A DNA stretch of 64,000 bases from Pseudomonadota bacterium (GTDB lineage Bacteria; Pseudomonadota; Gammaproteobacteria; Steroidobacterales; Steroidobacteraceae), in NCBI GenBank assembly GCA_023423935.1, contig JAFAEQ010000015.1, positions 124,001 through 188,000 of the forward strand, given 5' to 3'. Positions 56,799 through 64,000 of this stretch are shown here, one piece after another (position 1 is the stretch's first letter; each line of letters starts with the position of its first letter). A program made the position numbers and the translations under genes. Below the pieces are notes generated by a model. It was not told the DNA's origin, made no database searches, and worked only from the letters and a program-made list of their open reading frames with translations.

Positions 56799-58286
56799 AT
56801 GAAGCAAACGTATGACGCATGGCGGCCAGCGGTGCATTCGGCGGGTGCGCCATCGCGTCGTACGCCCCGGGTGTTGCGGCCCGTCTTCGCGCGAGCAGTG
56901 CTGACCGCACTGCTCGCGTGTGTCTCGGTCACGATCGCACACGCAGCGCGCCCGATCGTGTTGCGCAACGTCGATGTGATCACGATGAGCGGGCCGGAGG
57001 TGCTGCGCGATCGTACGGTCGTCGTGCGAGACGGTGTGATCGAATCCGTCGATGCCAAGGAACTGCCCGCAGGCGCGACGATCATTAATGCGAAGGGCAA
57101 GTATCTGATGCCTGGACTGTGCGATATGCACGTCCACGTCGGCGACGAGTCTGTTCGTACCCTGGCACCGGAGGCCGTAGAACCTGCGATTGCCCGTACT
57201 CAGGGCGAGCTGCTCGTCTTTCTGCGCTCGGGCATCACCTGCATGCGCAACATGAGCGGCAGCCCCTTTCATCTGGAGCTGCGCAAGAAGCTCGAGTCGG
57301 GCGAGGTGCTCGGTCCGCGCATGGTGACCACCAGCCCGATCGTGGATGGCGATCCGCCGGTCTGGCCGTTCGCAACGAAACTGGCTGATCCCGCACAGGC
57401 GCGCGACCTGGTGCGGTCATTCAAGGATCAGGGTTACGACACGATCAAGGTTTACAACGGCCTCAGCCGTGATGCGTATGCGGCGTTGACCGTCGCTGCG
57501 CGCGGTGCCGGCATGAAGGTGTCGGGCCATGTGCCATTCTCGATTGGTATCTGGGGTGCGCTCGCCGCTGGGCAGCACTCCATCGAACACTTCCGTGGTT
57601 ACGATTTCAATCCCGCCATGGCGCCTGGCGCATCGAGTGCCAACGATCGCTTCAAATGGTGGTTCTCACTGAGCGACGAAGATCTCCGACGGCTCGCTCG
57701 CGCCACTGCAGAAGCAGGCATCTACAACGCGCCGACGTTGAATCTGATGGAACTCGCGATCGGCGGCGAGGAGCGCAAGGCACTGGCCAAGCGTCGTGAA
57801 ATCCGCGATCTGCCGCCTGGATTACGCAAGAGCGTGCTCGATGATTTCGCCGTCCAGCTCTTCTCGAGCGAGGTGCTCAAGGCCATGCGCGACAGTCTGC
57901 CGGTGCAGCAGAAGCTCGTGCGTTACATGGTCGAGGCCGGTGCGCCCGTGATGGCGGGGACCGACACGCCTGCGCTCGGCGCCATTCCAGGAGCGGCGCT
58001 GCATCGTGAGATCGAGCTGATGGCAGCCGCAGGCATCGGCAACTTCGAAGCGTTGCGTACCGCCACGGTCGTACCGGCACGGTACTTTCAGAACGACGGG
58101 ACTCTGGGCACGGTCGAAGCAGGCAAGCAGGCCGATCTGTTGCTGCTGGATGCGAATCCGCTCGAGGACATCGGCAACACACGCAAGATTGCCGGCGTGA
58201 TGCTGCGCGGAGAGTGGTTCAGTGCAGCGGATCTGACGCTGCGCCTGAAGCGCGCAGCGAAAGCCGAAAGCGAATCGCAAGAATGA
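56799..58286 (+). CDS. Amidohydrolase-family protein, exported
   Basis: 495 residues. The N-terminus is long and basic, then a hydrophobic stretch (LTALLACVSVTIAHAA) as signal. Metal ligands: MHVHVG near residue 110, SGHVPFSIG and HSIEHFRGY near 245-265, and AGTDTPALGAIPG near 385. It resembles the imidazolonepropionase/prolidase-like branch of the amidohydrolase superfamily. It is directly coupled to the TonB receptor, so it may process the imported compound in the periplasm, perhaps an amide or ester. No proof of substrate. Confidence 0.87.
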   Translation: MKQTYDAWRPAVHSAGAPSRRTPRVLRPVFARAVLTALLACVSVTIAHAARPIVLRNVDVITMSGPEVLRDRTVVVRDGVIESVDAKELPAGATIINAKGKYLMPGLCDMHVHVGDESVRTLAPEAVEPAIARTQGELLVFLRSGITCMRNMSGSPFHLELRKKLESGEVLGPRMVTTSPIVDGDPPVWPFATKLADPAQARDLVRSFKDQGYDTIKVYNGLSRDAYAALTVAARGAGMKVSGHVPFSIGIWGALAAGQHSIEHFRGYDFNPAMAPGASSANDRFKWWFSLSDEDLRRLARATAEAGIYNAPTLNLMELAIGGEERKALAKRREIRDLPPGLRKSVLDDFAVQLFSSEVLKAMRDSLPVQQKLVRYMVEAGAPVMAGTDTPALGAIPGAALHREIELMAAAGIGNFEALRTATVVPARYFQNDGTLGTVEAGKQADLLLLDANPLEDIGNTRKIAGVMLRGEWFSAADLTLRLKRAAKAESESQE

Positions 58287-58293
58287 AACGAGC

Positions 58294-58311
58294 CGCGGGC
58301 CTCAGCCCGCG
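58294..58311. terminator. Bidirectional hairpin between convergent genes
   Basis: CGCGGGC (58294-58300), loop CTCA, GCCCGCG (58305-58311). It lies between the amidohydrolase and the convergent thioesterase gene, overlapping the latter's stop codon. No T-run on either side. Confidence 0.55.
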
Positions 58312-58712
58312 CGCGTGCTGTAGCAGCCTCTGCCCAGCGCGACGACCTTCCCTTGTGCGTCTTCGACAGTGACGTCGACGACGCCCACGCTCTTGCCCAG
58401 TCGCTGCACCTGCGCAATGGCCGTGAGCTCCGGTGCGGTACCGGGCCGCAGATAATCCACGCGGAAATTGATCGTCGGCACGCCATGTCCGAGCAGGGCG
58501 ATCAAGGCGAAATCACCCGCGATGTCGATCAGGCCTGCGATGGCGGCGCCGTGATACTGACCGCTGCCGTCGTTACGCTCCACGCTCGATGTGAACGGCA
58601 TCCGCATCGTGAGCCGCTGTGCGTCGCGATCTACCGCCGTGATCGTCAGATCCCAGGCACGATGCAGGGGACTCGTCTCCAGAAGTGCCTGCAGCTCCGT
58701 ATCGTTCATCAT
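58302..58712 (-). CDS. PaaI-family hotdog thioesterase
   Basis: 136 residues. SGQYHGAAIAGLIDIAGDFALIALLGHGVPTINFRVDYLRPG is the PaaI/YbgC-like substrate loop with the acidic catalytic residue in the helix, and VGVVDVTVEDAQGKVVALGRGCYS the closing strand. It would hydrolyse an aryl- or acyl-CoA. The gene starts four bases after the upstream VOC gene ends, so they form a two-gene unit facing the catabolic set. Confidence 0.88.
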   Translation of the reverse strand: MMNDTELQALLETSPLHRAWDLTITAVDRDAQRLTMRMPFTSSVERNDGSGQYHGAAIAGLIDIAGDFALIALLGHGVPTINFRVDYLRPGTAPELTAIAQVQRLGKSVGVVDVTVEDAQGKVVALGRGCYSTRAG

Positions 58713-58716
58713 CGAC

Positions 58717-59382
58717 TTACCACTTGAGTGTGAGAGGCAGCGTGCTCAGGGTGAGCGAGCGCTGCTGAACATTTCGATCGAATGTGACGCACAGGTGATG
58801 CGTCGGCGCCTGTGCGACACGCAGCTCCCCACTTGCGACGCCTTCGAGATCCGCAATCGAAGCGAGCGGGCTTACGAGCTCAACTGATGTCAGTGTCCGG
58901 GCACCGCATGCATGCGTCAGCGGCTGTGCACGTTCCGGTGGATAGCGATCGGGGCGGGTGAAGTAGGGCATATAGAAAATGAACGGCTCCGCGATCTCTT
59001 CGCAGCGTGCCGAGATCTCGTAGGAGGGCAGACCGTTCGGCAGATACTTGGGTCCGTAGGTCCAGGTGCGGAAAGGCGCTGCCACCGCTCGAGTCGAGCT
59101 CGGCCGGAAACACAGGCCGAACGGCGAGGCAGTGCGGCCCTGACCTTCCCAGCGCTGGGCAAGTCCTGTACGTGCGGCCGAGCCACTGCGCGTCACCTCC
59201 AAGTCCACGACATACAGGAACTCCAGCATCGCGTTCTCGAAAAAGAAGCGACGACAGGCGGTTCCCTGGCCGGCATGCGTATTGGGCGAACCTTCCTGGA
59301 ATCCGGCGGCTCGCAGTTCCTCGGCTTCCGGCGCGTCCGGTTGCGAGAACACGAAAAGGTGATCGATCTCGAGCGTACTCAT
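58717..59382 (-). CDS. VOC/glyoxalase-fold protein
   Basis: 221 residues from MSTLEIDHLFVFSQPDAPEAEELRAAGFQEG, whose strand-His-x-x-hydrophobic pattern is typical of VOC domains. FFENAMLEFLYVVD and ASPFGLCFRP add VOC-like strands. The open frame runs upstream to 59490 without homology-like sequence. Enzymatic activity is not predictable. It is probably co-transcribed with the thioesterase. Confidence 0.75.
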   Translation of the reverse strand: MSTLEIDHLFVFSQPDAPEAEELRAAGFQEGSPNTHAGQGTACRRFFFENAMLEFLYVVDLEVTRSGSAARTGLAQRWEGQGRTASPFGLCFRPSSTRAVAAPFRTWTYGPKYLPNGLPSYEISARCEEIAEPFIFYMPYFTRPDRYPPERAQPLTHACGARTLTSVELVSPLASIADLEGVASGELRVAQAPTHHLCVTFDRNVQQRSLTLSTLPLTLKW

Positions 59383-59640
59383 GGTTGCGATGGTGCCACC
59401 CCGAGATTCGCTGCGAGCGTCGTGATCTGCCGCGAGATCCTCTTTCAACACGAAGAGTTCCGTTTGCATAGAAGAGCTGCAGCGCTCCAAGAAAGGCTAG
59501 ACACGCGATTCCACTCGTGTGCGACGCCGGGGAATGCGCAATGCCATAAATCGACGAAGCGTGTGAGATCGATCCTGTGGCCGCGACAGTACAGGGACAG
59601 CCGATCCAAGCTGCCGTGCGAGCAGCGCAGCGGGCAAGAG

Positions 59641-60075
59641 ATGAAGCCAACCAAAGCATGTCCCGTCCTCGTTCGTGGAACAGGGCTCGAAGCGAGCCTC
59701 CTCGCCTTCGAGCATCCTCACGCGGGTCTGCAGCTGGTCAAAGGGACGATCGAGCCGGGCGAATCGGCAGGCCAGGCCGCGATTCGCGAGTTGAAGGAAG
59801 AGGCGGGTGTCGAGGGTGTCGTCGTGCGCGATCTGGGTCTGTGGAGATCCGGTCGCAAGCATCACATCTGGTCATTCCATCTGTGCCAGACACAGACGTT
59901 CCTGCCTGAGACCTGGTCGCACTATTGCCTCGACGACGGTGGTCACGCGTTCAGGTTTTTCTGGCAACCGCTGGCGAGTCCCCTGTCCGACACATGGCAT
60001 CCGATCCATGTCGCAGCCGTCGAGTTCGTGCGGTGCGCGTTGCTCCAATATCCCTACGCCGCTTCCGTCGGTTGA
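59641..60075 (+). CDS. Nudix hydrolase
   Basis: 144 residues with a complete Nudix box at 35-57: GTIEPGESAGQAAIRELKEEAG (Gx5Ex7RELxEExG). It hydrolyses a nucleoside diphosphate linked to another moiety; substrate unknown. GCAAGAG precedes the ATG. The 258-bp spacer to the VOC gene holds no recognisable feature. Confidence 0.88.
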   Translation: MKPTKACPVLVRGTGLEASLLAFEHPHAGLQLVKGTIEPGESAGQAAIRELKEEAGVEGVVVRDLGLWRSGRKHHIWSFHLCQTQTFLPETWSHYCLDDGGHAFRFFWQPLASPLSDTWHPIHVAAVEFVRCALLQYPYAASVG

Positions 60076-60153
60076 GGCATCGCGCCGCGGGGCTGGTATT
60101 GTCAGCCCTGCTTCCTGACGCGCCGCTCTGTCCGCGCTACAAAGGCCAAGTCG

Positions 60154-60582
60154 ATGTCGAATGAACAAATCTCCGTGCGCCTGTTGACGGGTCAGTGTCT
60201 GTGCGGGGCTGTCGAGTATCAGGTGAGCGATGCGTTCGACTACGCGCTGAACTGTCATTGCTCGCTATGTCGACGCTCCACCGGCGCTGCGTTCAAGCCG
60301 TTCGGCGGAATCGCAGGCGATCAACTGAGCCTGGTGCGAGGCGCGGACACACTGCTCATCTACGGCAGCGATGCTGCGCATGACGTGCATTGCCGGATCT
60401 GCGGTTCACTGCTCTATTCGATGCTGGATCACGGCGCGAAGGTCCATGTCACTTACGGGACGCTGCTGCAATCGCCCTCGTTGCAGCCGACGGCGCACAT
60501 CTTCGTCGGATCGAAAGCGTCCTGGCATGTGATTGCGGATGGGTTGCCGCAGCATGAGGAGTTTCCAATGAGTGATGAGTGA
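60154..60582 (+). CDS. GFA-family (glutathione-dependent formaldehyde-activating-like) protein
   Basis: 142 residues. GQCLCGAVEYQVSD, NCHCSLCRRSTGAAFKPF and VHCRICGSLLYSML supply the zinc-binding cysteines characteristic of GFA/CENP-V fold proteins. Specific role unknown. The final codons (MSDE) are read from the first units of the repeat array that follows. Confidence 0.88.
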   Translation: MSNEQISVRLLTGQCLCGAVEYQVSDAFDYALNCHCSLCRRSTGAAFKPFGGIAGDQLSLVRGADTLLIYGSDAAHDVHCRICGSLLYSMLDHGAKVHVTYGTLLQSPSLQPTAHIFVGSKASWHVIADGLPQHEEFPMSDE

Positions 60583-60740
60583 TGGGTGATGAGTGATGGG
60601 TGATGGGTGATGAGGAATGAGCAGTAGCAATGAGTAATTAGCAAGGAGCAATGAGGAATGAGGAATGAGGAATGAGGAATGAGGAATGAGGAATGAGGAA
60701 TGAGTAGTTAGCAGTGAGCAATGAGTAATGGAAGGGAATC
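60568..60740. repeat. GTGATGA / GAATGAG tandem array
   Basis: Starts within the last codons of the GFA gene as GTGATGAGTGATGGGTGATG units, turns into AGCAATGAGTAATTAGCAAGGAGC units, and then into about six GAATGAG copies, ending with AGTAATGG near 60740. It is similar to the array at 40067-40247, but the gene before it is unrelated. Confidence 0.93.
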
Positions 60741-60797
60741 CAGGAATGAGTAGGGAGTAATTGAGAGAGAGGAGAGGGTGGAGCGATCAGGAAACGC

Positions 60798-61601
60798 TCA
60801 GGCGAGCGTTTGGAGGAGCTTCATGGCGCCGGCGGGGGCGCGTTCCTTGGCGCCATTGATGAAGTAGATGAAGACATCGCGAGGTGTCTTGGCTTTGGAG
60901 CTGCTCGCCGCGACGCGCGGAAGATCTGTCGGCTCCGAGCCGGCAGCCCATAAGCGTGCCCGTTGCGCCCATTGCTCGATGGCGGCGAGTGGATAGCCGG
61001 TGGGTTCGTGCGAGACGCTGCGTCGCAGGCGGGCGTAGATGAATTCGCCGGTTGCATCGGCAAAGCCGGGGTACTCCTCGTCATCTTCGAGAACGACGGT
61101 GACTTTGCGTTCACGCGCAAGCTCGAGAAACGCCGTCGTCGCAAAGCTTCCATGCCGGACCTCCAGAGCGTGCCGTAGCTTCAGGCCGTGCGCCTCGCCC
61201 GGCAGCAGATCCAGAAATCGCTGCATGTCGTCGGCCTGGAAGGGATGCTTGGGGTCGAGCTGCCAGAGGAGCGGTCCGAGCTTGTCGCCCAATTCGGTCA
61301 CGCCACTGTCGATGAAGCGCCCGATGTGAGGTCCAGCGTCTGCCAGCACGCGCCGTTGCGCGATGAAGCGCGGCGCCTTGACCGAGAACATGAAGTCCTG
61401 CGGCGTCGAGTCGTGCCACTTGGCAAAGACTTCGGGCTTCTGCAATCGGTAGAACGTGCTGTTGATCTCGATCGCGGTGACCTTGCGGCTCGCATAGTCG
61501 AGCTCGTCCTTCTTGCTCACGTTCGCTGGATAGAACGTCTCGCGCCAGGGTTCGTAGCTCCATCCGCCGATGCCGACCCGAATGCGACCGTGCTTAGCCA
61601 T
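60798..61601 (-). CDS. DUF72 family protein
   Basis: 267 residues of a TIM-barrel-like family of unknown function (YecE-type). RIRVGIGGWSYEPWRETFYP and ASRKVTAIEINSTFYRLQKPEVFAKWHDSTPQDFMFSVKAPRFI open it, and ALEVRHGSF and YARLRRS follow. These are the conserved family blocks. The C-terminus is Ala-rich. It is a single gene between repeat DNA and the trehalase gene. Confidence 0.9.
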   Translation of the reverse strand: MAKHGRIRVGIGGWSYEPWRETFYPANVSKKDELDYASRKVTAIEINSTFYRLQKPEVFAKWHDSTPQDFMFSVKAPRFIAQRRVLADAGPHIGRFIDSGVTELGDKLGPLLWQLDPKHPFQADDMQRFLDLLPGEAHGLKLRHALEVRHGSFATTAFLELARERKVTVVLEDDEEYPGFADATGEFIYARLRRSVSHEPTGYPLAAIEQWAQRARLWAAGSEPTDLPRVAASSSKAKTPRDVFIYFINGAKERAPAGAMKLLQTLA

Positions 61602-61792
61602 ATGCGTCCTGATTGTCCGCTGGAGGTGGGAGAGGATGACGGTCCCGCAGCGCGATGGAAAGTCATCTCTAAGGCAAGCCCTGAACTTGAGGGCGCGTGA
61701 GCGTCAGGTCATGGATTGCGCCGCAATTTCACGGGAAACTGGCGACTCCATCGGCCATTGACCCGTCCTCGTGTTGTCCATCTTTGCCCTCT

Positions 61793-61809
61793 ATTCGCGA
61801 CTCGCGAAT
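61793..61809. promoter_or_regulatory. ATTCGCGA inverted repeat before trehalase
   Basis: ATTCGCGA-C-TCGCGAAT (61793-61809), a perfect 8-bp inverted repeat around one base, about 55 bp upstream of the trehalase ATG. Suitable as an operator; no cognate regulator identified. Confidence 0.4.
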
Positions 61810-61863
61810 CAGTCGCTCGTGGTTCACTATCAGCTCTCCACGATCGAATATTCCCTGGTGGCA

Positions 61864-63456
61864 ATGATTTCCCATCCTTCTCATCTGCCCATCGTCTTGC
61901 TGGTGCTGATCGGCCTCGCAGGTTGTGCCACGACGCCGCCGCCTGCTGCGACGATGCCGCCGACTCCGTCCGAGACCTACGGCGAGCTCTTCCGCGATGT
62001 TCAGATGGAGCGCGTCTTCCCCGACGGCAAGACCTTCGTCGATGCTGTCGCCCGGCGCGATCCGCGGCAGATCGTAAGCGAATACGAACGTGAAAAGTCC
62101 CGCGCCGACTTCGACCTGAAATCGTTCGTGACGCGCGAGTTCAACGCGCCGCAGGTGGAAGCGTCGGACTATCAGAGCATCCAGGGCGAACCCGTCATCG
62201 AGCACATCGATCGGCTCTGGCCGGTCCTCACGCGCGATCCAGCCGTGGAGATCGAGTATTCCAGTCGCCTGCCGCTGCCCGAGCGCTATGTGGTACCCGG
62301 CGGACGCTTTCGCGAGATGTACTACTGGGATTCGTATTTCACGATGCTCGGTCTGCAGACCAGCGGCCGGCACGATCTGGTCCGCTCGATGTGCGAGAAC
62401 TTCGCGCTCCTGATCGACCGGTACGGTCACATCCCCAACGGCAACCGCAGCTACTACCTCAGCCGTTCGCAGCCACCGTTCTTCGCCGCCATGGTGGAGC
62501 TGCTCGCCCAGCATGAAGGTCCCAACGTCTATCGCGAGTTTCGTGAAGCGCTGCAGAAGGAATACGACTTCTGGATGGAAGGCGCGGAGGCATTGCGTCC
62601 GGGCGAAGCGCATCGACGTGTCGTGCGTCTGAAGAGTGGCGAACTGCTCAATCGCTACTGGGACGACAGCGCCACGCCGCGCGACGAGTCCTATCGCGAG
62701 GACATCCTCACCGCGCAAGCCTCCCAGCGACCGAAGGAGGAGGTGTATCGAAACCTGCGTGCTGCAGCCGAAAGCGGCTGGGACTTCAGCTCACGTTGGT
62801 TCGCCGACGGCAAATCGCTCGCCACGATCCGCACCGTCGATCTCATACCGCCCGATCTCAACGCGCTGCTCTATCAGCTCGAAGAGACGCTGAGCCGTGC
62901 TTATGCGCCGGACGACGCTCGACGCAGCAACGAGTTCCGCGAGAAAGCACAGGCGCGCCGCGAAGCGATGCAGCGCCACCTGTGGGACCCGAAGATCAAC
63001 GCGTTCACGGACTACCTGTGGAACGAAGACCGCACGACGCAGCAGGTCACCGCAGCCACCGTCGCGCCATTGTTCTTCGGCGTCGCCAGCAACGATCAGG
63101 CGAAGGCAACGGCAGCGACGATCGCGAACGACCTGCTCGCCCCCCATGGCATCGTCACGACGAAAGTGACGACCGGCGAGCAATGGGATGCACCCAACGG
63201 CTGGGCGCCGCATCAGTGGATGGCCGTCGAAGGGCTGCGCCGCTACGGACAGAACGAACTCGCAGCAGAGATCGCCCAGCGCTGGGTAAGGCAGAACGTC
63301 GCGGTCTATCGCGCGACCGGCAAGCTCGTCGAGAAATACGACGTCGTCACCGGCGGCGGCGAAGCCGGCGGCGGCGAATACCCACTCCAGGACGGCTTCG
63401 GCTGGACCAATGGCGTACTCCGAGCTCTGCTGGATCGGTATCCGGAGTTGAAGTAA
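61864..63456 (+). CDS. treA: Trehalase, GH37 lipoprotein
   Basis: Hydrolyses trehalose to glucose outside the cytoplasm. The start at 61864 gives a lipoprotein signal with LAGC near residue 19. Both GH37 signatures are present: PGGRFREMYYWDSYFTMLGL (about 145-165) and QWDAPNGWAPHQWMAVEGL near residue 440. The C-terminus has the Gly-rich GGGEAGGGEYPLQDGFGWTNG block. 530 residues, family length. The frame is open further upstream, but without a sensible signal. Confidence 0.95.
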   Translation: MISHPSHLPIVLLVLIGLAGCATTPPPAATMPPTPSETYGELFRDVQMERVFPDGKTFVDAVARRDPRQIVSEYEREKSRADFDLKSFVTREFNAPQVEASDYQSIQGEPVIEHIDRLWPVLTRDPAVEIEYSSRLPLPERYVVPGGRFREMYYWDSYFTMLGLQTSGRHDLVRSMCENFALLIDRYGHIPNGNRSYYLSRSQPPFFAAMVELLAQHEGPNVYREFREALQKEYDFWMEGAEALRPGEAHRRVVRLKSGELLNRYWDDSATPRDESYREDILTAQASQRPKEEVYRNLRAAAESGWDFSSRWFADGKSLATIRTVDLIPPDLNALLYQLEETLSRAYAPDDARRSNEFREKAQARREAMQRHLWDPKINAFTDYLWNEDRTTQQVTAATVAPLFFGVASNDQAKATAATIANDLLAPHGIVTTKVTTGEQWDAPNGWAPHQWMAVEGLRRYGQNELAAEIAQRWVRQNVAVYRATGKLVEKYDVVTGGGEAGGGEYPLQDGFGWTNGVLRALLDRYPELK

Positions 63457-63469
63457 GAAGAAGAGGGGA

Positions 63470-63492
63470 GCCGCAAAGACCGCATAAAAGAA
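63470..63492 (+). repeat. Third copy of the GCCGCAAAGACCGCA element
   Basis: The 23-mer beginning GCCGCAAAGACCGCA recurs here 14 bases after the trehalase stop. It is a copy of the arm at 6275-6297 (57 kb away) with one difference. Confidence 0.85.
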
Positions 63493-63542
63493 TGGGAGTT
63501 ACCAGAATCGGAGTAACCACATAGAACACATAGAGCACAAAG

Positions 63543-63975
63543 GTCGGAGATGGCGGGAGATATCAGTGATAGCGGTGATAGCGGGAGATCAGTGATAGCA
63601 GTGACGCCGGTGATGGCAGTGATGACGGCCAGAGCGGTGTGTTCGACCGATGTATCCCCGTGAACCCTGTGATCCCCGTGGACTTCTTAACTCTGGCTCT
63701 TCGCGGGCCTTGGCGGTGATGCCAGTGAAGGCGGTGATGGCAGTGATGACGGCCAGAAAGTAGCCGCGATGTCTCCGACGTATATATCCCCGTGAACCCT
63801 GTGCCCCCCGTGGAGATTCTTAACTCTGTGCTCTTTGGACGTATTGGGGTGATGGCAGTGAAGGCGGTGATGGCAGTGATGACGGTCAGAGCGATGCGCT
63901 TCTGCATTACCCCGTGGACCCCGTGCCCCCCGTGGAGATCTTTGTCTCAGCTCAAAAACTCTGTGTCCTCTGTGT
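63543..63975. repeat. GTGATGGCAGTGATGACGG arrays and three related blocks
   Basis: After a GTGATAGCGG run, three blocks of about 110-135 bp (near 63611, 63717 and 63850) each start with GTGATG.CAGTGA units and contain CCCCGTGAACCCTGTG or CCCCGTGGACCCCGTG and CCCCGTGGA followed by CTTAACTCTG-like text. The GTGATG words match the folD-metF spacer. No gene is seen from 63457 to the end of the window. Confidence 0.85.
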
Positions 63976-64000
63976 GAACCCTATCCAGGGGTTCAAGCAA

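Noticed and set aside
59383..59640. Small minus-strand gene upstream of the VOC gene
   Set aside because: The frames contain a few plausible-looking words but no family pattern, signal peptide or ribosome site that I could defend.

Overview
The window is high-GC DNA from a free-living Gram-negative bacterium. It carries four large TonB-dependent receptors, lipoprotein glycosidases, a SAH riboswitch, and a GlcNAc PTS arranged as in pseudomonads and xanthomonads. Protein style (Caulobacter/Xanthomonas-type receptors, a halogenase beside sugar receptors) suggests a gammaproteobacterium near Xanthomonadales/Steroidobacteraceae. That placement is inferred from gene content, not from a marker gene. 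All genes read cleanly except one alpha-amylase broken by a 19-bp tandem duplication.

Layout. (1) 1-6304: methyl-cycle and one-carbon genes, namely the end of a PfkB kinase (probably adenosine kinase), metK, SAH riboswitch plus ahcY, purU, folD and a metF-like reductase. (2) 6379-8297: a CtBP-type 2-hydroxyacid dehydrogenase overlapping an APH-type kinase. (3) 8304-20703: an N-acetylglucosamine/chitin-sugar locus, with nagA, a SIS deaminase and nagR on the minus strand, and divergently a TonB receptor, a GH20 hexosaminidase lipoprotein, a IIA-HPr-EI fusion and NagE. (4) 20798-35394: an alpha-glucan locus with aldose epimerase, GH13 alpha-glucosidase, GH97, TonB receptor, flavin halogenase, two GH13 amylases and a sugar MFS carrier. 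Three ATACGTAT operators precede its units; the LacI regulator at 37151-38176 is the likely reader. (5) 35405-48534: stress, envelope and housekeeping genes: CsbD, a YfaZ-like porin, a Spy-like protein, a thioesterase, GNAT, a beta-lactamase-fold hydrolase, thioredoxin 2, a third TonB receptor, a PQQ-type sugar dehydrogenase and exonuclease III. (6) 48574-58286: an isochorismatase-like hydrolase, then an AraC regulator divergent from MFS, MDR oxidoreductase, acyl-CoA ligase, TonB receptor and amidohydrolase, a catabolic unit of unknown substrate. (7) 58302-63456: hotdog thioesterase, VOC protein, Nudix, GFA, DUF72 and a trehalase lipoprotein.

How it works together. Oligosaccharides cross the outer membrane through TonB receptors, are trimmed by periplasmic or lipoprotein glycosidases, and enter by PTS (GlcNAc) or MFS (maltose-type sugars). 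Each sugar class has its own local repressor.

The most unusual feature is in the spacers. Many hold short low-complexity words, a different word in each spacer, often as inverted pairs that could form long stem-loops. The last codons of several genes lie inside these repeats. I found no tRNA, rRNA, CRISPR array, IS element or phage gene.
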